64,000 bases of DNA, taken from NCBI GenBank assembly GCA_009841145.1, contig VXMJ01000019.1, positions 1 to 64,000 on the forward strand, read 5' to 3'. Source of the DNA: Caldilineaceae bacterium SB0661_bin_34. GTDB taxonomy: Bacteria > Chloroflexota > Anaerolineae > Caldilineales > Caldilineaceae. Positions 52,744 through 61,849 of this stretch are shown one piece after another. The notes under the pieces are model-generated. The model did no database searches, was not told the origin of the DNA, and worked only from the letters and a program-made list of their open reading frames with translations. A program made the position numbers and the translations under genes. Within the stretch, counting starts at the first letter, position 1, and every line of letters starts with the position of its first letter.

Positions 52744-53394
52744 GTGTCCAAGGTCAAGCGGTTAACGGTTCTGATTTCGGGGGACGGCTCCAATCTGGAG
52801 GCGCTGATCGAGGCGTGTGGCACCAATCGGCTGCAGGCGGAAGTGGGTCTTGTCATTTCCAGCAAGGCAGCGGCTTTCGGTTTGGAACGCGCCCGTCGGC
52901 ATGGGATCCCCGTCAAGGTCCTTTCCTGGTCCCAACACCGAGCCTGCGGTGGGTCGCGGTCCGCCTATGACCAACAACTGGCGCGCTGTGTGGCGGCTTC
53001 GCATCCCGACCTGATTGTGCTTGCGGGATGGATGCGGATTCTGACTCGTTCCTTTCTGGATCGGTTTCCCGGGAAGGTGGTCAACCTTCATCCGGCACTT
53101 CCCGGAGCATTTCCGGGGCTGCACGCCATTGAACGGGCCTATACGGCCTGGCGGGAGGGGACGATCCGGGAAACCGGTGCGATGGTGCACTGGGTGCCGG
53201 ACGAAGGGGTGGACACCGGTCCTGTCATCCGCGTTGTTCGGGTACCGCTCCACGAAGGGGAAACCCTGGAGGACCTGACGAAACGGATACATGCCGCCGA
53301 ACACGGACTGCTGGTGCAGGCGATTGCCGCTGCGTTGGCAGGCGAGGCCGAATCACTCGGACCATCCACTGCCAAAGCCCGCGTGCATCACTGA
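52744..53394 (+). CDS. purN: GAR formyltransferase
   Basis: Transfers formyl from 10-formyl-THF to GAR, 216 aa. GTG at 52744, 4 nt after the purM stop. LISGDGSNLEALIEAC; ILVLAGWMRIL-like strand (LIVLAGWMRILTRSFL); catalytic Asn-His-Asp set in VVNLHPALPGAFPG and DEGVDTGPVI. Last gene of the purine cluster; purB and purH must lie elsewhere. Confidence 0.94.
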   Translation: MSKVKRLTVLISGDGSNLEALIEACGTNRLQAEVGLVISSKAAAFGLERARRHGIPVKVLSWSQHRACGGSRSAYDQQLARCVAASHPDLIVLAGWMRILTRSFLDRFPGKVVNLHPALPGAFPGLHAIERAYTAWREGTIRETGAMVHWVPDEGVDTGPVIRVVRVPLHEGETLEDLTKRIHAAEHGLLVQAIAAALAGEAESLGPSTAKARVHH

Positions 53395-53497
53395 CCGAGG
53401 CTGCCGGGCGGCGTGAATCCAGGCCTTTTTGCTTGTATTCCGACGGACTATTCCGCGGCAGGCCTGCAGCCGGTCGCAACGGCCGGTCTCCCCAATG

Positions 53498-54799
53498 TCA
53501 CCGGCCGTAGCGGAGGGTATTCTGCTGGTGTTCGGCATACGTGGCGGCAAACACGTGCGCGCCGTCGACCCCGGTGGTGTGGAAGAAGCAATAGACGCTG
53601 CTGGCCGGACTGCGCACCGCGTCCAGCGAGCTGAGGCCGGGGTTGGAAATGGGGGCGGGGGGCAGGCCCTGGTTCTGGAACGTGTTGTACGGCGACTGCA
53701 CGCGATCGTAATCGTCCAGCGTGATGGAAGGCCACCAACCGTCGGCGGCGTTGCCGAGGGGATACTGGACTGTTGGATCCGATTCCAGAAAGGGGCCGCG
53801 GACCTCGTCCCGGCAGAGTCCCGAGAGGCGGTTGAGATACACGCTGGCAATCAAGGGCCTTTCCTCGGCCACAACGGCTTCCCGTTCGACAATGCTGGCC
53901 AGGGTCACGATTTCCCGGGGCGTCAGGGCCGGTTCGGCGGTCAGGCCCCGCTCTCCCAGCCTGCGGTCGAAGTTGTCCAGGAATTTGGCCACGACCGTTT
54001 CAACGCGATCGGCGTTCACGGGGAAGCGGTAGGTGTCGGGAAACAGATAGCCCTCGAGGGTGGCATCGGTCGGCAGGTCGGCCAGGAAGTCGTAGTCGTC
54101 GAATATTTCCATGGACCTGGGGTCCCGCACGGCATCCAGGAATTCGCGGGCGGGGATGATGTAGTTGGCCTCAAGCACCTCGGCGAATTCCTCCATGCGC
54201 ATGCCTTCCAGCAACGTCACCAGTTCCTCTTCGTAGCTGGGCGCGTTGAGAGCCTCCGCCAGTTCGGGGATGGTCATGGTTTCCGACAGCATGTAGTTGC
54301 CGGCTTCCAGATAGCGGTCGAGGAACTGGACCCGCAGGTAGAGATTGAACAGTTCGGCATCTGTCACAAACCCTTCGTTCTCCAGGCGGTAGGCGATGTA
54401 CAGGGCCGGCTCGCCTAGGCCGATTTCGAACGGCCGTGGCCGGGGGTCGCCGCCGGGGGGGACCAACAGGCGATCCGCCTGCAGCTCAAGGCTGAGGGAA
54501 AGGATCCAGTGTTCGATGTTGTCCGGGGTCAAGGCCGAGGCGGCCTGGTGGATATCCAGCAGCGTTCGGCTTGGCAGGTCCGAGTTCGCCGCCTGCCGAT
54601 CCAGGTGGGTCAGCGCCACGCCGCGGCTCCACAGAAGCAACACGCCTAGGCCTGCGAGCACCGCGGCCCTGAGTAACCATCGCCAGATTTGAGTGCCGGG
54701 ATGGAGGGAATGGCCCCAACGCGATGCCTTGCGGGCGCGCTCCGTGTATTGACGGTTGCGGTCGCGCATGTGTCGGCGTTGCCGGGTGGTGCCGAACAT
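53498..54799 (-). CDS. mltG: Endolytic murein transglycosylase MltG (YceG-like)
   Basis: Membrane-anchored enzyme that cleaves nascent peptidoglycan and ends glycan-strand growth; about 433 aa. A basic cytoplasmic N-terminus precedes one TM helix (WLLRAAVLAGLGVLLLW), then a LysM-like region and the catalytic YceG domain with TLASIVEREAVVAEERPLIASVYLNRL (catalytic Glu in IVERE), SDPTVQY and SPYNTFQNQGLPPAPISNPG. The ATG at 54799 avoids overlap with ruvX; 54841 is the longer alternative. Same strand and probably same transcript as ruvX and alaS. It implies a peptidoglycan wall. Confidence 0.92.
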   Translation of the reverse strand: MFGTTRQRRHMRDRNRQYTERARKASRWGHSLHPGTQIWRWLLRAAVLAGLGVLLLWSRGVALTHLDRQAANSDLPSRTLLDIHQAASALTPDNIEHWILSLSLELQADRLLVPPGGDPRPRPFEIGLGEPALYIAYRLENEGFVTDAELFNLYLRVQFLDRYLEAGNYMLSETMTIPELAEALNAPSYEEELVTLLEGMRMEEFAEVLEANYIIPAREFLDAVRDPRSMEIFDDYDFLADLPTDATLEGYLFPDTYRFPVNADRVETVVAKFLDNFDRRLGERGLTAEPALTPREIVTLASIVEREAVVAEERPLIASVYLNRLSGLCRDEVRGPFLESDPTVQYPLGNAADGWWPSITLDDYDRVQSPYNTFQNQGLPPAPISNPGLSSLDAVRSPASSVYCFFHTTGVDGAHVFAATYAEHQQNTLRYGR

Positions 54800-54815
54800 C
54801 GGTTCCGGGTCCAGT

Positions 54816-55286
54816 TTAGGGATCGATGCGTCCCCACCCACGCGGGTCGGACCGTTCCCGTGCCCGCATGTAGGCCTCGAGGATCAGGGCCGCCGCCACA
54901 GCATCCTCCGGGCCGCGGCAGCCGGCCTCCCGCTGTGCGATTTTGGCCGCCGCGGTGGTCCAGCGCTCATCCCAGAAAATTACGGGCCGGGCCTGCTCGA
55001 GCCAGTGCCGCTGCGCCTGCATCCAGCGTCGCGCCCATTCCCTGATGTAGGCGGTCCGATCGGTTTCGCCGTCTCCGTGGTCGGAGACAGGCAGGCCGCA
55101 GATCACCGAAGCGACTTCGTACCGGTCCAGCAGGCGGCACAGGTGGGCGAAGTCCGCCTTCCGGCTGGTTCGGGTCAGCACCTCCAGCGGCGTGGCGCCG
55201 AGCCACAGTGAATCGTTCACGGCGATGCCGATTTTGGTCAGGCCCACATCCACAGCCATCAGGCGCGGCTTCAATTCCGGCGTCAT
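54816..55286 (-). CDS. ruvX: Putative pre-16S rRNA nuclease / Holliday junction resolvase YqgF
   Basis: RNase H-fold nuclease of 156 aa from the ATG at 55286. N-terminal LMAVDVGLTKIGIAV with the catalytic Asp, VICGLPVS, WDERWTTAAA with the second acidic residue, and the terminal EDAVAAALILEAYM Asp. Its start shares one base with the stop of the upstream gene (TGATG), so translation is coupled. Confidence 0.92.
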   Translation of the reverse strand: MTPELKPRLMAVDVGLTKIGIAVNDSLWLGATPLEVLTRTSRKADFAHLCRLLDRYEVASVICGLPVSDHGDGETDRTAYIREWARRWMQAQRHWLEQARPVIFWDERWTTAAAKIAQREAGCRGPEDAVAAALILEAYMRARERSDPRGWGRIDP

Positions 55287-56917
55287 CAGCTGTCCGTAGC
55301 CGCGGTAGCCGGCCAACTGGTCTCCACCCGGATACGGTACGGCAGGGTTGGCAGGGCTTCGCGTTCGGGTGGGGAAATGCGAATTTGCCAGGGTTCCTCA
55401 ATGTCCAGCTCGGCCATGTTGCGATCGAGGTCCGCGAGCGGTGTGCCGGCCAGCATGGTCCGCAGGACCTGCCGGTCGGGTGCCTGGAGGTATCGGGCCC
55501 TGGTTCTGACCGTGAAGGCAAGCTCGGTGCCCGCGTTGACGGTCCCGGATTCGAGGTGGAAGTCCAAGCTGTCCGGATCAATCAGAGCCCGCGGTGGGGT
55601 TTCGGCCTCCAGCCTGGCCAGGACGAAGTCCACGAGGTCGCTGGTCTGGACGGCCAGCCCGCTGACCAGCACCATCATCGTCAGGGTCAGCTCGTCGGCC
55701 ACTTCCCCGTTGAACAGTTCGGTGTTGGTCCACTGAATTGAGACCGATACGGTTTCGCTGGGCAGCCAGGCGTTGGGCGGAACCTCGGGCGCCAAGATTG
55801 TCAGGGCCTTGCCGCGGACATCGGCCAGCAGCACATCGCGCAGGTAGTCCTGGTCGCGCTGGGACACGGCAAACCGCTCCTCGGACGTGCCGCCTGTCAG
55901 ATCGCTGGGATTGGCGATGCGCACGCGCTGGGCCCAGCCGCCGGTGATCGTGTTGATGCTGTTGGCCGGGACATTACCTTCCTCGCCGGCTTCGACGGCT
56001 TCGATCTGGACCAACGTCTGCAGGCCGGATCCGCCTGCCAGAATGGCATCGTCGAGGGTCACGAAGGGAATGGCGTCGCCGGTACCGGTTTGCACCTGGG
56101 TTCCCGCTGGGATGGTGAATCCCTCCGTGCCCAGATTGGTGATGGACAGGTAGCCCCGCGCCTTGTCCACGGGTTCCCTGGTGACCGCCGTGGTCTCCGT
56201 CGTGCCCACCACCTCGTGCGAGACGGAGATCCAGGTGGCCGGAACCAGACCGGTGTCGTTGTCTACGGCCTGGACGTACAGGCTGGCGGACATGGGGACG
56301 TCCAGCTCCAGGACATGGGAGGACGGAGCCACCGTCAATGTCGCGCTCGGCTGCACATGGGTCAGAAACAACCAAAGCGACGATCCCGCAATGGCGCAGA
56401 ACACCGCGATTCCGAACAGGTTGCGGACCCATTCCCCAAGTGTTGGAAAGACAGCCAAGGCGCGGCCGCGACCTGCATGGCGATTGCCGGGGAAACCCCG
56501 GGGGATGTTGGCCCCGTTGCGGACGGGGTTCGACGCGCGCGCCGTGGCAAGCCAGCGCTCGGCCTCGGCAACCGATCGGAACCTGTTCCCGCGGATCCGG
56601 TGCGCGGTTGCTCCGGGCAGGTGGCTCGCCACGACGTAGGCAAGGGGCAGACCACGGATACGGGCTCGATGGGTCAGTGCCAAGCACCATTCCGTCAGGT
56701 CCGCACCCGGGGGCACGGAGTGAATCTCAACCAGGAGCCCGGTTCCCGCGGCTTCTGAAACAGCCTGGAGCAATTCGGCCAGGCGGCTGGTGTCGCGGAC
56801 AGCAACGGTGGTGTACACAGGTTGGAATGGTGGCCGGAATTCGTGTCTTGGCGGCGCGGATCGGGACAGGACCGGGGTTGGGTCAGGCGGCAGTGTGCTC
56901 GCGCACCGCCTCGGCAA
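55286..56917 (-). CDS. Membrane protein with baseplate-J-like domain
   Basis: 543 aa, function unknown. An N-terminal cytoplasmic domain (about 30-135) is followed by one TM helix near 165-190 (LFGIAVFCAIAGSSLWLFL), then a long beta-rich outer part. That part contains FTIPAGTQVQTG and a VEAGEEGNVPANSINTI segment resembling the baseplate J/gp47 motif, then further beta-repeat-like regions. The same kind of protein is known from Chloroflexota chromosomes without phage context, and no phage gene is near. The start overlaps alaS by 35 nt; a GTG at 56818 would avoid this. Tightly coupled to ruvX. Confidence 0.75.
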   Translation of the reverse strand: MPRRCASTLPPDPTPVLSRSAPPRHEFRPPFQPVYTTVAVRDTSRLAELLQAVSEAAGTGLLVEIHSVPPGADLTEWCLALTHRARIRGLPLAYVVASHLPGATAHRIRGNRFRSVAEAERWLATARASNPVRNGANIPRGFPGNRHAGRGRALAVFPTLGEWVRNLFGIAVFCAIAGSSLWLFLTHVQPSATLTVAPSSHVLELDVPMSASLYVQAVDNDTGLVPATWISVSHEVVGTTETTAVTREPVDKARGYLSITNLGTEGFTIPAGTQVQTGTGDAIPFVTLDDAILAGGSGLQTLVQIEAVEAGEEGNVPANSINTITGGWAQRVRIANPSDLTGGTSEERFAVSQRDQDYLRDVLLADVRGKALTILAPEVPPNAWLPSETVSVSIQWTNTELFNGEVADELTLTMMVLVSGLAVQTSDLVDFVLARLEAETPPRALIDPDSLDFHLESGTVNAGTELAFTVRTRARYLQAPDRQVLRTMLAGTPLADLDRNMAELDIEEPWQIRISPPEREALPTLPYRIRVETSWPATAATDS

Positions 56918-59600
56918 TCATGTCCAGTGCCTGCGGCAGGCCGGCCGGGTCTCGGCCGCCGGCCTGCGCCATGTTCTGGCGGCCCCCTCCGCCACCGGCA
57001 ATGGCCGAAGCCGCTTGCTTGACCATCGCTCCAGCGTGCAGGCCTCGCTGCGACAGACCGCGGGACACTGCAACGACCAGCAACGGGTGCCCGTCGGTGG
57101 CCGAACCTAGGGCGATGACGCTGTCTCCGAGCCGATTCTGAAGGTGGTCGCACATCTCGCGCAAGGTGTCCCCGTCCCGGTTCGGAACCTGACCGAACAC
57201 GCACGGCACTTCACCGAGCACGATTGAGGTTTGGGCCAGCTGATCGATGTCGTCAAGCGCGCTTTGCCGGCGGGTCTGTTCCAGCTCGCGCCGCAACTCC
57301 TGCACGCGCCGGGAGAGGGCTTCGGCGGCTTCCACGATTTGGTGGGGTTGGGTCTTGAGTGCGTCGGCCACCTGGTGGGTTCGTTCCAGGACTGACCGGA
57401 CCCAGGCATTGGCCGCCTCGCCGGTTACGGCTTCGACGCGGCGCTGCCCGGCGGCGCTGCTGGCCTCGCTGACGATGTAGAACGGCCCCACGGCAGCGGT
57501 GCGGTCCAGGTGCATGCCGCCGCAGAGTTCCTGGCTTTCAAAGCCGTCCGCCGCGATGCGCACCACGCGCACCGTGTCTTCGTACTTCTCGCCGAATAGT
57601 GCCATGGCCCCACCGGCCACCGCTTCGGCATGGGACTCCCAGCTGAGTTTGATCGGTGCATCGGCCAAAACCACGGACCGCACCATCTGTTCGACCTGAT
57701 CCACTTCTTCGGGGCTCATGCCCCGCGGCAGCGTAAAGTCGAACCGAAGGCGATCCGGCGCCACCAGGGATCCGGCCTGGTGGACCGATTCGCCCAGGAC
57801 CGCCCGCAGGGCGGCGTGCAAAAGATGGGTGGCGGTGTGGTTGCGCTCGATGCGCCGGCGGCGCGTCTGATCGACTTCACACACGGCGGCATCCCCGGCC
57901 GTCGGGCTGCCCCGACGCACCGTGCCCCGGTGGACCAGCAACCCCGACACGGGACGCTGGATGTCGTCCACCACGATTTCCCAGGACGTGTGGTCGCTCG
58001 ACCGAATGCGGCCGGTGTCGGAGACCTGGCCGCCGGATTCCATGTAGAAGGGAGTGGCCGCGGTAATGACTTCAACGCGTTCTCCTTCGTTCACCGACAC
58101 TGCCGGCTCATCGTCCTGCAGCAGCGCCAAGACCGTTGTGGCCGGATGGGGTGCCGGCTCGTAGATGAGGTGGACTACGCCTTCCGGGGGCAGGCTGCCG
58201 GCCTCGGTCAGCCGGGTCTTGAGGTCCCGGTAGCCCGCGTGGTCCCCGCCGTCCATGAACTTGGCCCGGGCGCGGCTTCGTTCGCGGGCGTCCGCCGCCA
58301 GCTTGCGGTATTCCTCCTCGTCAACGGCCAGTCCCTGTTCGCGGGCGATGTCCCGGGTCAGGTCCAGGGGGAAGCCGAAGGTGTCCCAGAGCAGGAAGGA
58401 CTGGGCGCCGGAGATTTCCGTGCGACCGGCGTCCCGAGCATCCGCCACGATGTTTTCAAGATGGCCAAGACCGTTTTCCAGCGTACGCAGGAACCGTTCC
58501 TCCTCGGCGGTTACGGTATCGCAGATAAAGGACTGCCGATCCCGGATCTCCGTGAAGTGGTCCCCCATTTCTTCCACCACGCTTTCCACCATGTGGGCCA
58601 GGAAAGGCTTTTGAAAGCCCAGCATGCGGCCGAACCGGGCGGCCCGGCGCAGAATCAGGCGCGTGATGTAGTTGCGTCCCTCGTTGCCCGGCAAGACACC
58701 GTCGGATATGAGGAAGGTGACGGCTCTGCTGTGGTCGGCCAGTACCCGGAACGGCACATACGAGTCTTGGCGCTGCTGGTCCGAGGCTCCCGCCAGTTGT
58801 TGGATGCGGTCCATCAGGAAGCGGAAGACATCGGTGTCGTAGGTGGTCTCGACTCCCTGCAGGATGCTCGCGATGCGCTCCAGTCCGCATCCGGTGTCGA
58901 CGCCGGGGTTGGCTAGGGGCACGCGCTCCGTCGGCGTCTTCTGGTCGTATTGCATGAAGACGAGGTTCCAGAACTCCAAGTACTCGTCGTCGCGGTTGAC
59001 CCCGTCGGCGTGCTGCTGGTCCAGGTCTCCCCAGTAGTAGTGCAGTTCCGAGCAGGGACCACAGGGGCCCGTGTCGCCCATCGACCACCAGTTCTCACTG
59101 CGGCCGAAGCGGCGGATGCGGTCCGGCGCAGCCCCTACGGCCCGCCACAACTCTTCCGCCTCGTCGTCATCCTCGTAGATGCTGAACCACAGTCGTTCGA
59201 CCGGCAGCTGCCATACCTCCGTTACCAGCTCCCAGGCAAACTTGACGGCATCCTCCTTGAAGTAGTCGCCAAAGGAGAAGTTGCCCAGCATTTCGAAGAA
59301 CGTATGGTGCCTGGGGCTGGGGCCTACCTCGTCCAGGTCGTTGTGCTTGCCGCTGACGCGCAGGCACTTCTGTGACGTTACGGCGCGACGGTAGGGTCGG
59401 GCCTCCACTCCGAGCAGTGCTTCCTTGAACTGAACCATGCCGGCGTTTACAAACATCAACGTGTCGTCGTTGTCCGGCACGAGATTGCTGCTGGTTACCG
59501 GCCGATGTCCGCGTTCCGCGAAGAAATCCAAGTATTGTTTGCGGATCTGATTGACGCCGATAGTGTCGGGCGGGACCACGAACTGATTCACGGCTGGCAT
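56883..59600 (-). CDS. alaS: Alanyl-tRNA synthetase
   Basis: Class II synthetase, 905 aa, normal length. Aminoacylation core: FFAERGHRPVTSSNLVP, NAGMVQFKEALLG, SQKCLRVSGKHNDLDEVG, HHTFFEMLGNFSFGDYFKE, GDTGPCGPCSE, DTGCGLERI. Editing domain: HTATHLLHAALRAVLG and CGGMHLDRTAAVGPF (zinc site). C-terminal DHHA1: GGGGGRQNMAQAGGRDP. No T-box is seen in the 180-nt upstream region shared with mutL. Confidence 0.97.
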   Translation of the reverse strand: MPAVNQFVVPPDTIGVNQIRKQYLDFFAERGHRPVTSSNLVPDNDDTLMFVNAGMVQFKEALLGVEARPYRRAVTSQKCLRVSGKHNDLDEVGPSPRHHTFFEMLGNFSFGDYFKEDAVKFAWELVTEVWQLPVERLWFSIYEDDDEAEELWRAVGAAPDRIRRFGRSENWWSMGDTGPCGPCSELHYYWGDLDQQHADGVNRDDEYLEFWNLVFMQYDQKTPTERVPLANPGVDTGCGLERIASILQGVETTYDTDVFRFLMDRIQQLAGASDQQRQDSYVPFRVLADHSRAVTFLISDGVLPGNEGRNYITRLILRRAARFGRMLGFQKPFLAHMVESVVEEMGDHFTEIRDRQSFICDTVTAEEERFLRTLENGLGHLENIVADARDAGRTEISGAQSFLLWDTFGFPLDLTRDIAREQGLAVDEEEYRKLAADARERSRARAKFMDGGDHAGYRDLKTRLTEAGSLPPEGVVHLIYEPAPHPATTVLALLQDDEPAVSVNEGERVEVITAATPFYMESGGQVSDTGRIRSSDHTSWEIVVDDIQRPVSGLLVHRGTVRRGSPTAGDAAVCEVDQTRRRRIERNHTATHLLHAALRAVLGESVHQAGSLVAPDRLRFDFTLPRGMSPEEVDQVEQMVRSVVLADAPIKLSWESHAEAVAGGAMALFGEKYEDTVRVVRIAADGFESQELCGGMHLDRTAAVGPFYIVSEASSAAGQRRVEAVTGEAANAWVRSVLERTHQVADALKTQPHQIVEAAEALSRRVQELRRELEQTRRQSALDDIDQLAQTSIVLGEVPCVFGQVPNRDGDTLREMCDHLQNRLGDSVIALGSATDGHPLLVVAVSRGLSQRGLHAGAMVKQAASAIAGGGGGRQNMAQAGGRDPAGLPQALDMIAEAVREHTAA

Positions 59601-59704
59601 GTCCCCGAAGGCATTTTAAGGATTTAGCGAGGGGGCGAACTGCAGGCGGCCCCTGTCGCCCAAGCGGCGCATTATATGATCGTTGTCCAATCCCGGCATT
59701 GAAG

Positions 59705-59726
59705 ATGGCCGGATCAGTCCGGCCAT
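59705..59726. other. Perfect hairpin between alaS and mutL
   Basis: A 9-bp perfect stem (ATGGCCGGA/TCCGGCCAT) with a TCAG loop lies in the divergent region, 55 nt before the mutL ATG. No T-tract. It could be an operator or leader hairpin. TATGAT at 59675-59680 is a possible mutL -10. Confidence 0.35.
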
Positions 59727-59780
59727 GCCGCTTGTCGGGATTGGATTGTTCGTCCCCGTTTCAGGTCCGGAAGTCCGTTC

Positions 59781-61550
59781 ATGGCGATACAGCCCCTGTC
59801 GGCCGCTACCGTGGCGCGCATCGCCGCCGGCGAGGTCATCGAACGCCCGGTCGACGCGGTGCGGGAATTGGTTGAGAATTCGTTGGATGCCCATGCCCGC
59901 CATGTGGACGTGGCTCTCAAGGGTGGCGGCCTGGAACTCATTCGCGTGGTGGACGACGGAGACGGCATTCCCGCCGACGAGCTGCAGCTGGCGTTCCAGC
60001 GCCACGCCACCAGCAAGTTGGCGGATTCGGGAGGGCTGGATCGCATTCAAACCCTGGGGTTCAGGGGCGAGGCTCTGTTCAGCATAGGGGCTGTCAGCCA
60101 CGTGACCGTGGAGTCGCGCCATCGACAAGATGTCACCGGCAGTCGCCTCCGGTTTGCCTGCGGACAGGTTGAGGACCAGGCGCCGGCGGGCGCCGTGCAG
60201 GGAACGACCCTGCAGGTTGAGCAGTTGTTTGTCAACGCGCCGGTGAGACAGCGGTTTCTGAAGTCCGCGACTGCAGAGGCCGGTCGCGTATCCCGGATGA
60301 TGCAGCGGTATGCGCTGGCCTGGCCGGGTGTTGCATTTGCCTACAGTCACAACGACCGGGTGCTGATGCGGACCCACGGCCGCGGCGATGTGCGGGAGGT
60401 CCTGCTGGAGGTACATGGACGAGAGTTGGCACGTCAGGCCTTGTCCCTGGAGGGAATGCGCCATGACATCAAGGTGGCGGGTTTTGTTTCGCCGCCGACG
60501 CTGCACTATCCCAACCGGGGCCATATCGATGTGTTTGTCAACGGCCGCTGGATTCAGGACCGGTCGGTGACACAGGCGGTCGTGCAGGGATGTCACGGAC
60601 GCCTGCCCGGCGGGAGGTTTCCCTTTGGCCTCATCTTCATTGAAATGGATCCCGTCCTGCTGGATGTCAACGTTCATCCCCGCAAGGCGGAAGTGCGGTG
60701 TCTGCGGGACAGGGCCTTGTTTGCGGCCGTGTTGCATGCCGTGGAGGACAGTCTGGCCGCGTACCAGCAGGTGCCGGAGGCCGCTCCGTTGGCGGTCACG
60801 CCGGTCCATGAGGACGCGGAAGGACAGTGGCGGGGTGCCACATCCGACGGGGAGGGTCTGGCTCTGGATCTGCCAAGGGTTGATTTGGATCTCCGGCCGC
60901 ATGGTCGCCTGCCCGTCATCGGCAAGGACGACGCGCAGCCTGATCGCATGGAACCGGTTGTCGGGGACTTGCCTCCTCTCCATGTAATCGGGCAGGTTGG
61001 GCAGATGTACATCGTGGCGGAGACATCGGCAGGCATGGTGCTGGTGGACCAGCATGCCGCCCACGAGCGGGTGTTGTACGAGGCTTGGCTTGACCGTGAA
61101 CGGGTAGATGAGCACCTGCGCTCCCGGCAGGCCCTCCTGGTTCCGGAAACACTGGAGATTGGAACCGAAATCGCCGGTCTGATTGACACCCACCTGGGGT
61201 TGCTGTCGGCTTTGGGGTTCGACATCGCCGCCTTCGGCGGCTCGACCTACGTGGTGCGAGCCATGCCCGCGCTGCTCGCGGACCGTGCACCGCGGGCGGT
61301 GTTGCGGGAGGTGCTTGACTGTCTGGCGGACAATCGGGACTTGGTGCACGAGGAATTGGAGCGACGGCTGGTTCGCGTGATCTGCAAGCGCAGCGCCATC
61401 AAGGCCGGCCAGCCGCTTGGCTTTGACGAAATGGAATCCCTGCTCACTCAGTTGGGCAACTGTGAAAATCCCCTGACCTGCCCGCACGGCCGGCCCACCA
61501 TCGTCCAGTTCTCCAGCAAGGCTTTGGCCAAGGCGTTCGGACGCAGTTAG
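59781..61550 (+). CDS. mutL: DNA mismatch repair protein MutL
   Basis: 589 aa. N-terminal GHKL ATPase: IAAGEVIERPVDAVRELVENSLDA, VDDGDGI, TLGFRGEALFSIGAV, and NGRWIQDRSVTQAV; NVHPRKAEVR. The C-terminal domain has the endonuclease motif DQHAAHERVLYE plus CKRSAIKAGQP and CPHGRPT, so this is the latent-endonuclease type expected in bacteria without MutH. No mutS in the window. Confidence 0.95.
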   Translation: MAIQPLSAATVARIAAGEVIERPVDAVRELVENSLDAHARHVDVALKGGGLELIRVVDDGDGIPADELQLAFQRHATSKLADSGGLDRIQTLGFRGEALFSIGAVSHVTVESRHRQDVTGSRLRFACGQVEDQAPAGAVQGTTLQVEQLFVNAPVRQRFLKSATAEAGRVSRMMQRYALAWPGVAFAYSHNDRVLMRTHGRGDVREVLLEVHGRELARQALSLEGMRHDIKVAGFVSPPTLHYPNRGHIDVFVNGRWIQDRSVTQAVVQGCHGRLPGGRFPFGLIFIEMDPVLLDVNVHPRKAEVRCLRDRALFAAVLHAVEDSLAAYQQVPEAAPLAVTPVHEDAEGQWRGATSDGEGLALDLPRVDLDLRPHGRLPVIGKDDAQPDRMEPVVGDLPPLHVIGQVGQMYIVAETSAGMVLVDQHAAHERVLYEAWLDRERVDEHLRSRQALLVPETLEIGTEIAGLIDTHLGLLSALGFDIAAFGGSTYVVRAMPALLADRAPRAVLREVLDCLADNRDLVHEELERRLVRVICKRSAIKAGQPLGFDEMESLLTQLGNCENPLTCPHGRPTIVQFSSKALAKAFGRS

Positions 61551-61849
61551 GGGTGTCGTCGGCAGACACTGCCTATGCCACCGGACGATGCCCATGAACC
61601 GTTCGGGAGGCGACGGGGTCCGGACCGTGTGTTTCAGGTCGCATCGGATTGCATGCGACTGTGGATGCGGTCACTGCCATGTGGCTCTCCAGACGTTTCG
61701 GCAACCGACAATACGGCTTGCTCCCCGGGTCAACGGGGCCACGTGCTGTGTGGTGAACACGGCCCGCGGATTGTTGGAACACAGTCGGTCGGCTGTGTAT
61801 GGTCGTTTCAGATGTCGACAACACCCCCCTCACCTGGAGAAGCAATGTC
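61551..61849 (+). promoter_or_regulatory. Intergenic region with possible promoter for the HAD gene
   Basis: About 300 nt with no convincing gene. TTGGAA (61774-61779), an 18-nt spacer and TATGGT (61798-61803) form a modest promoter 46 nt upstream of the HAD start. Nothing else recognised. Confidence 0.35.

Noticed and set aside
55286..56917. Prophage or tailocin baseplate gene
   Set aside because: Only a partial baseplate-J-like segment in a TM-anchored protein, tightly embedded between alaS and ruvX, with no other phage structural, integrase or lysis gene in the window.
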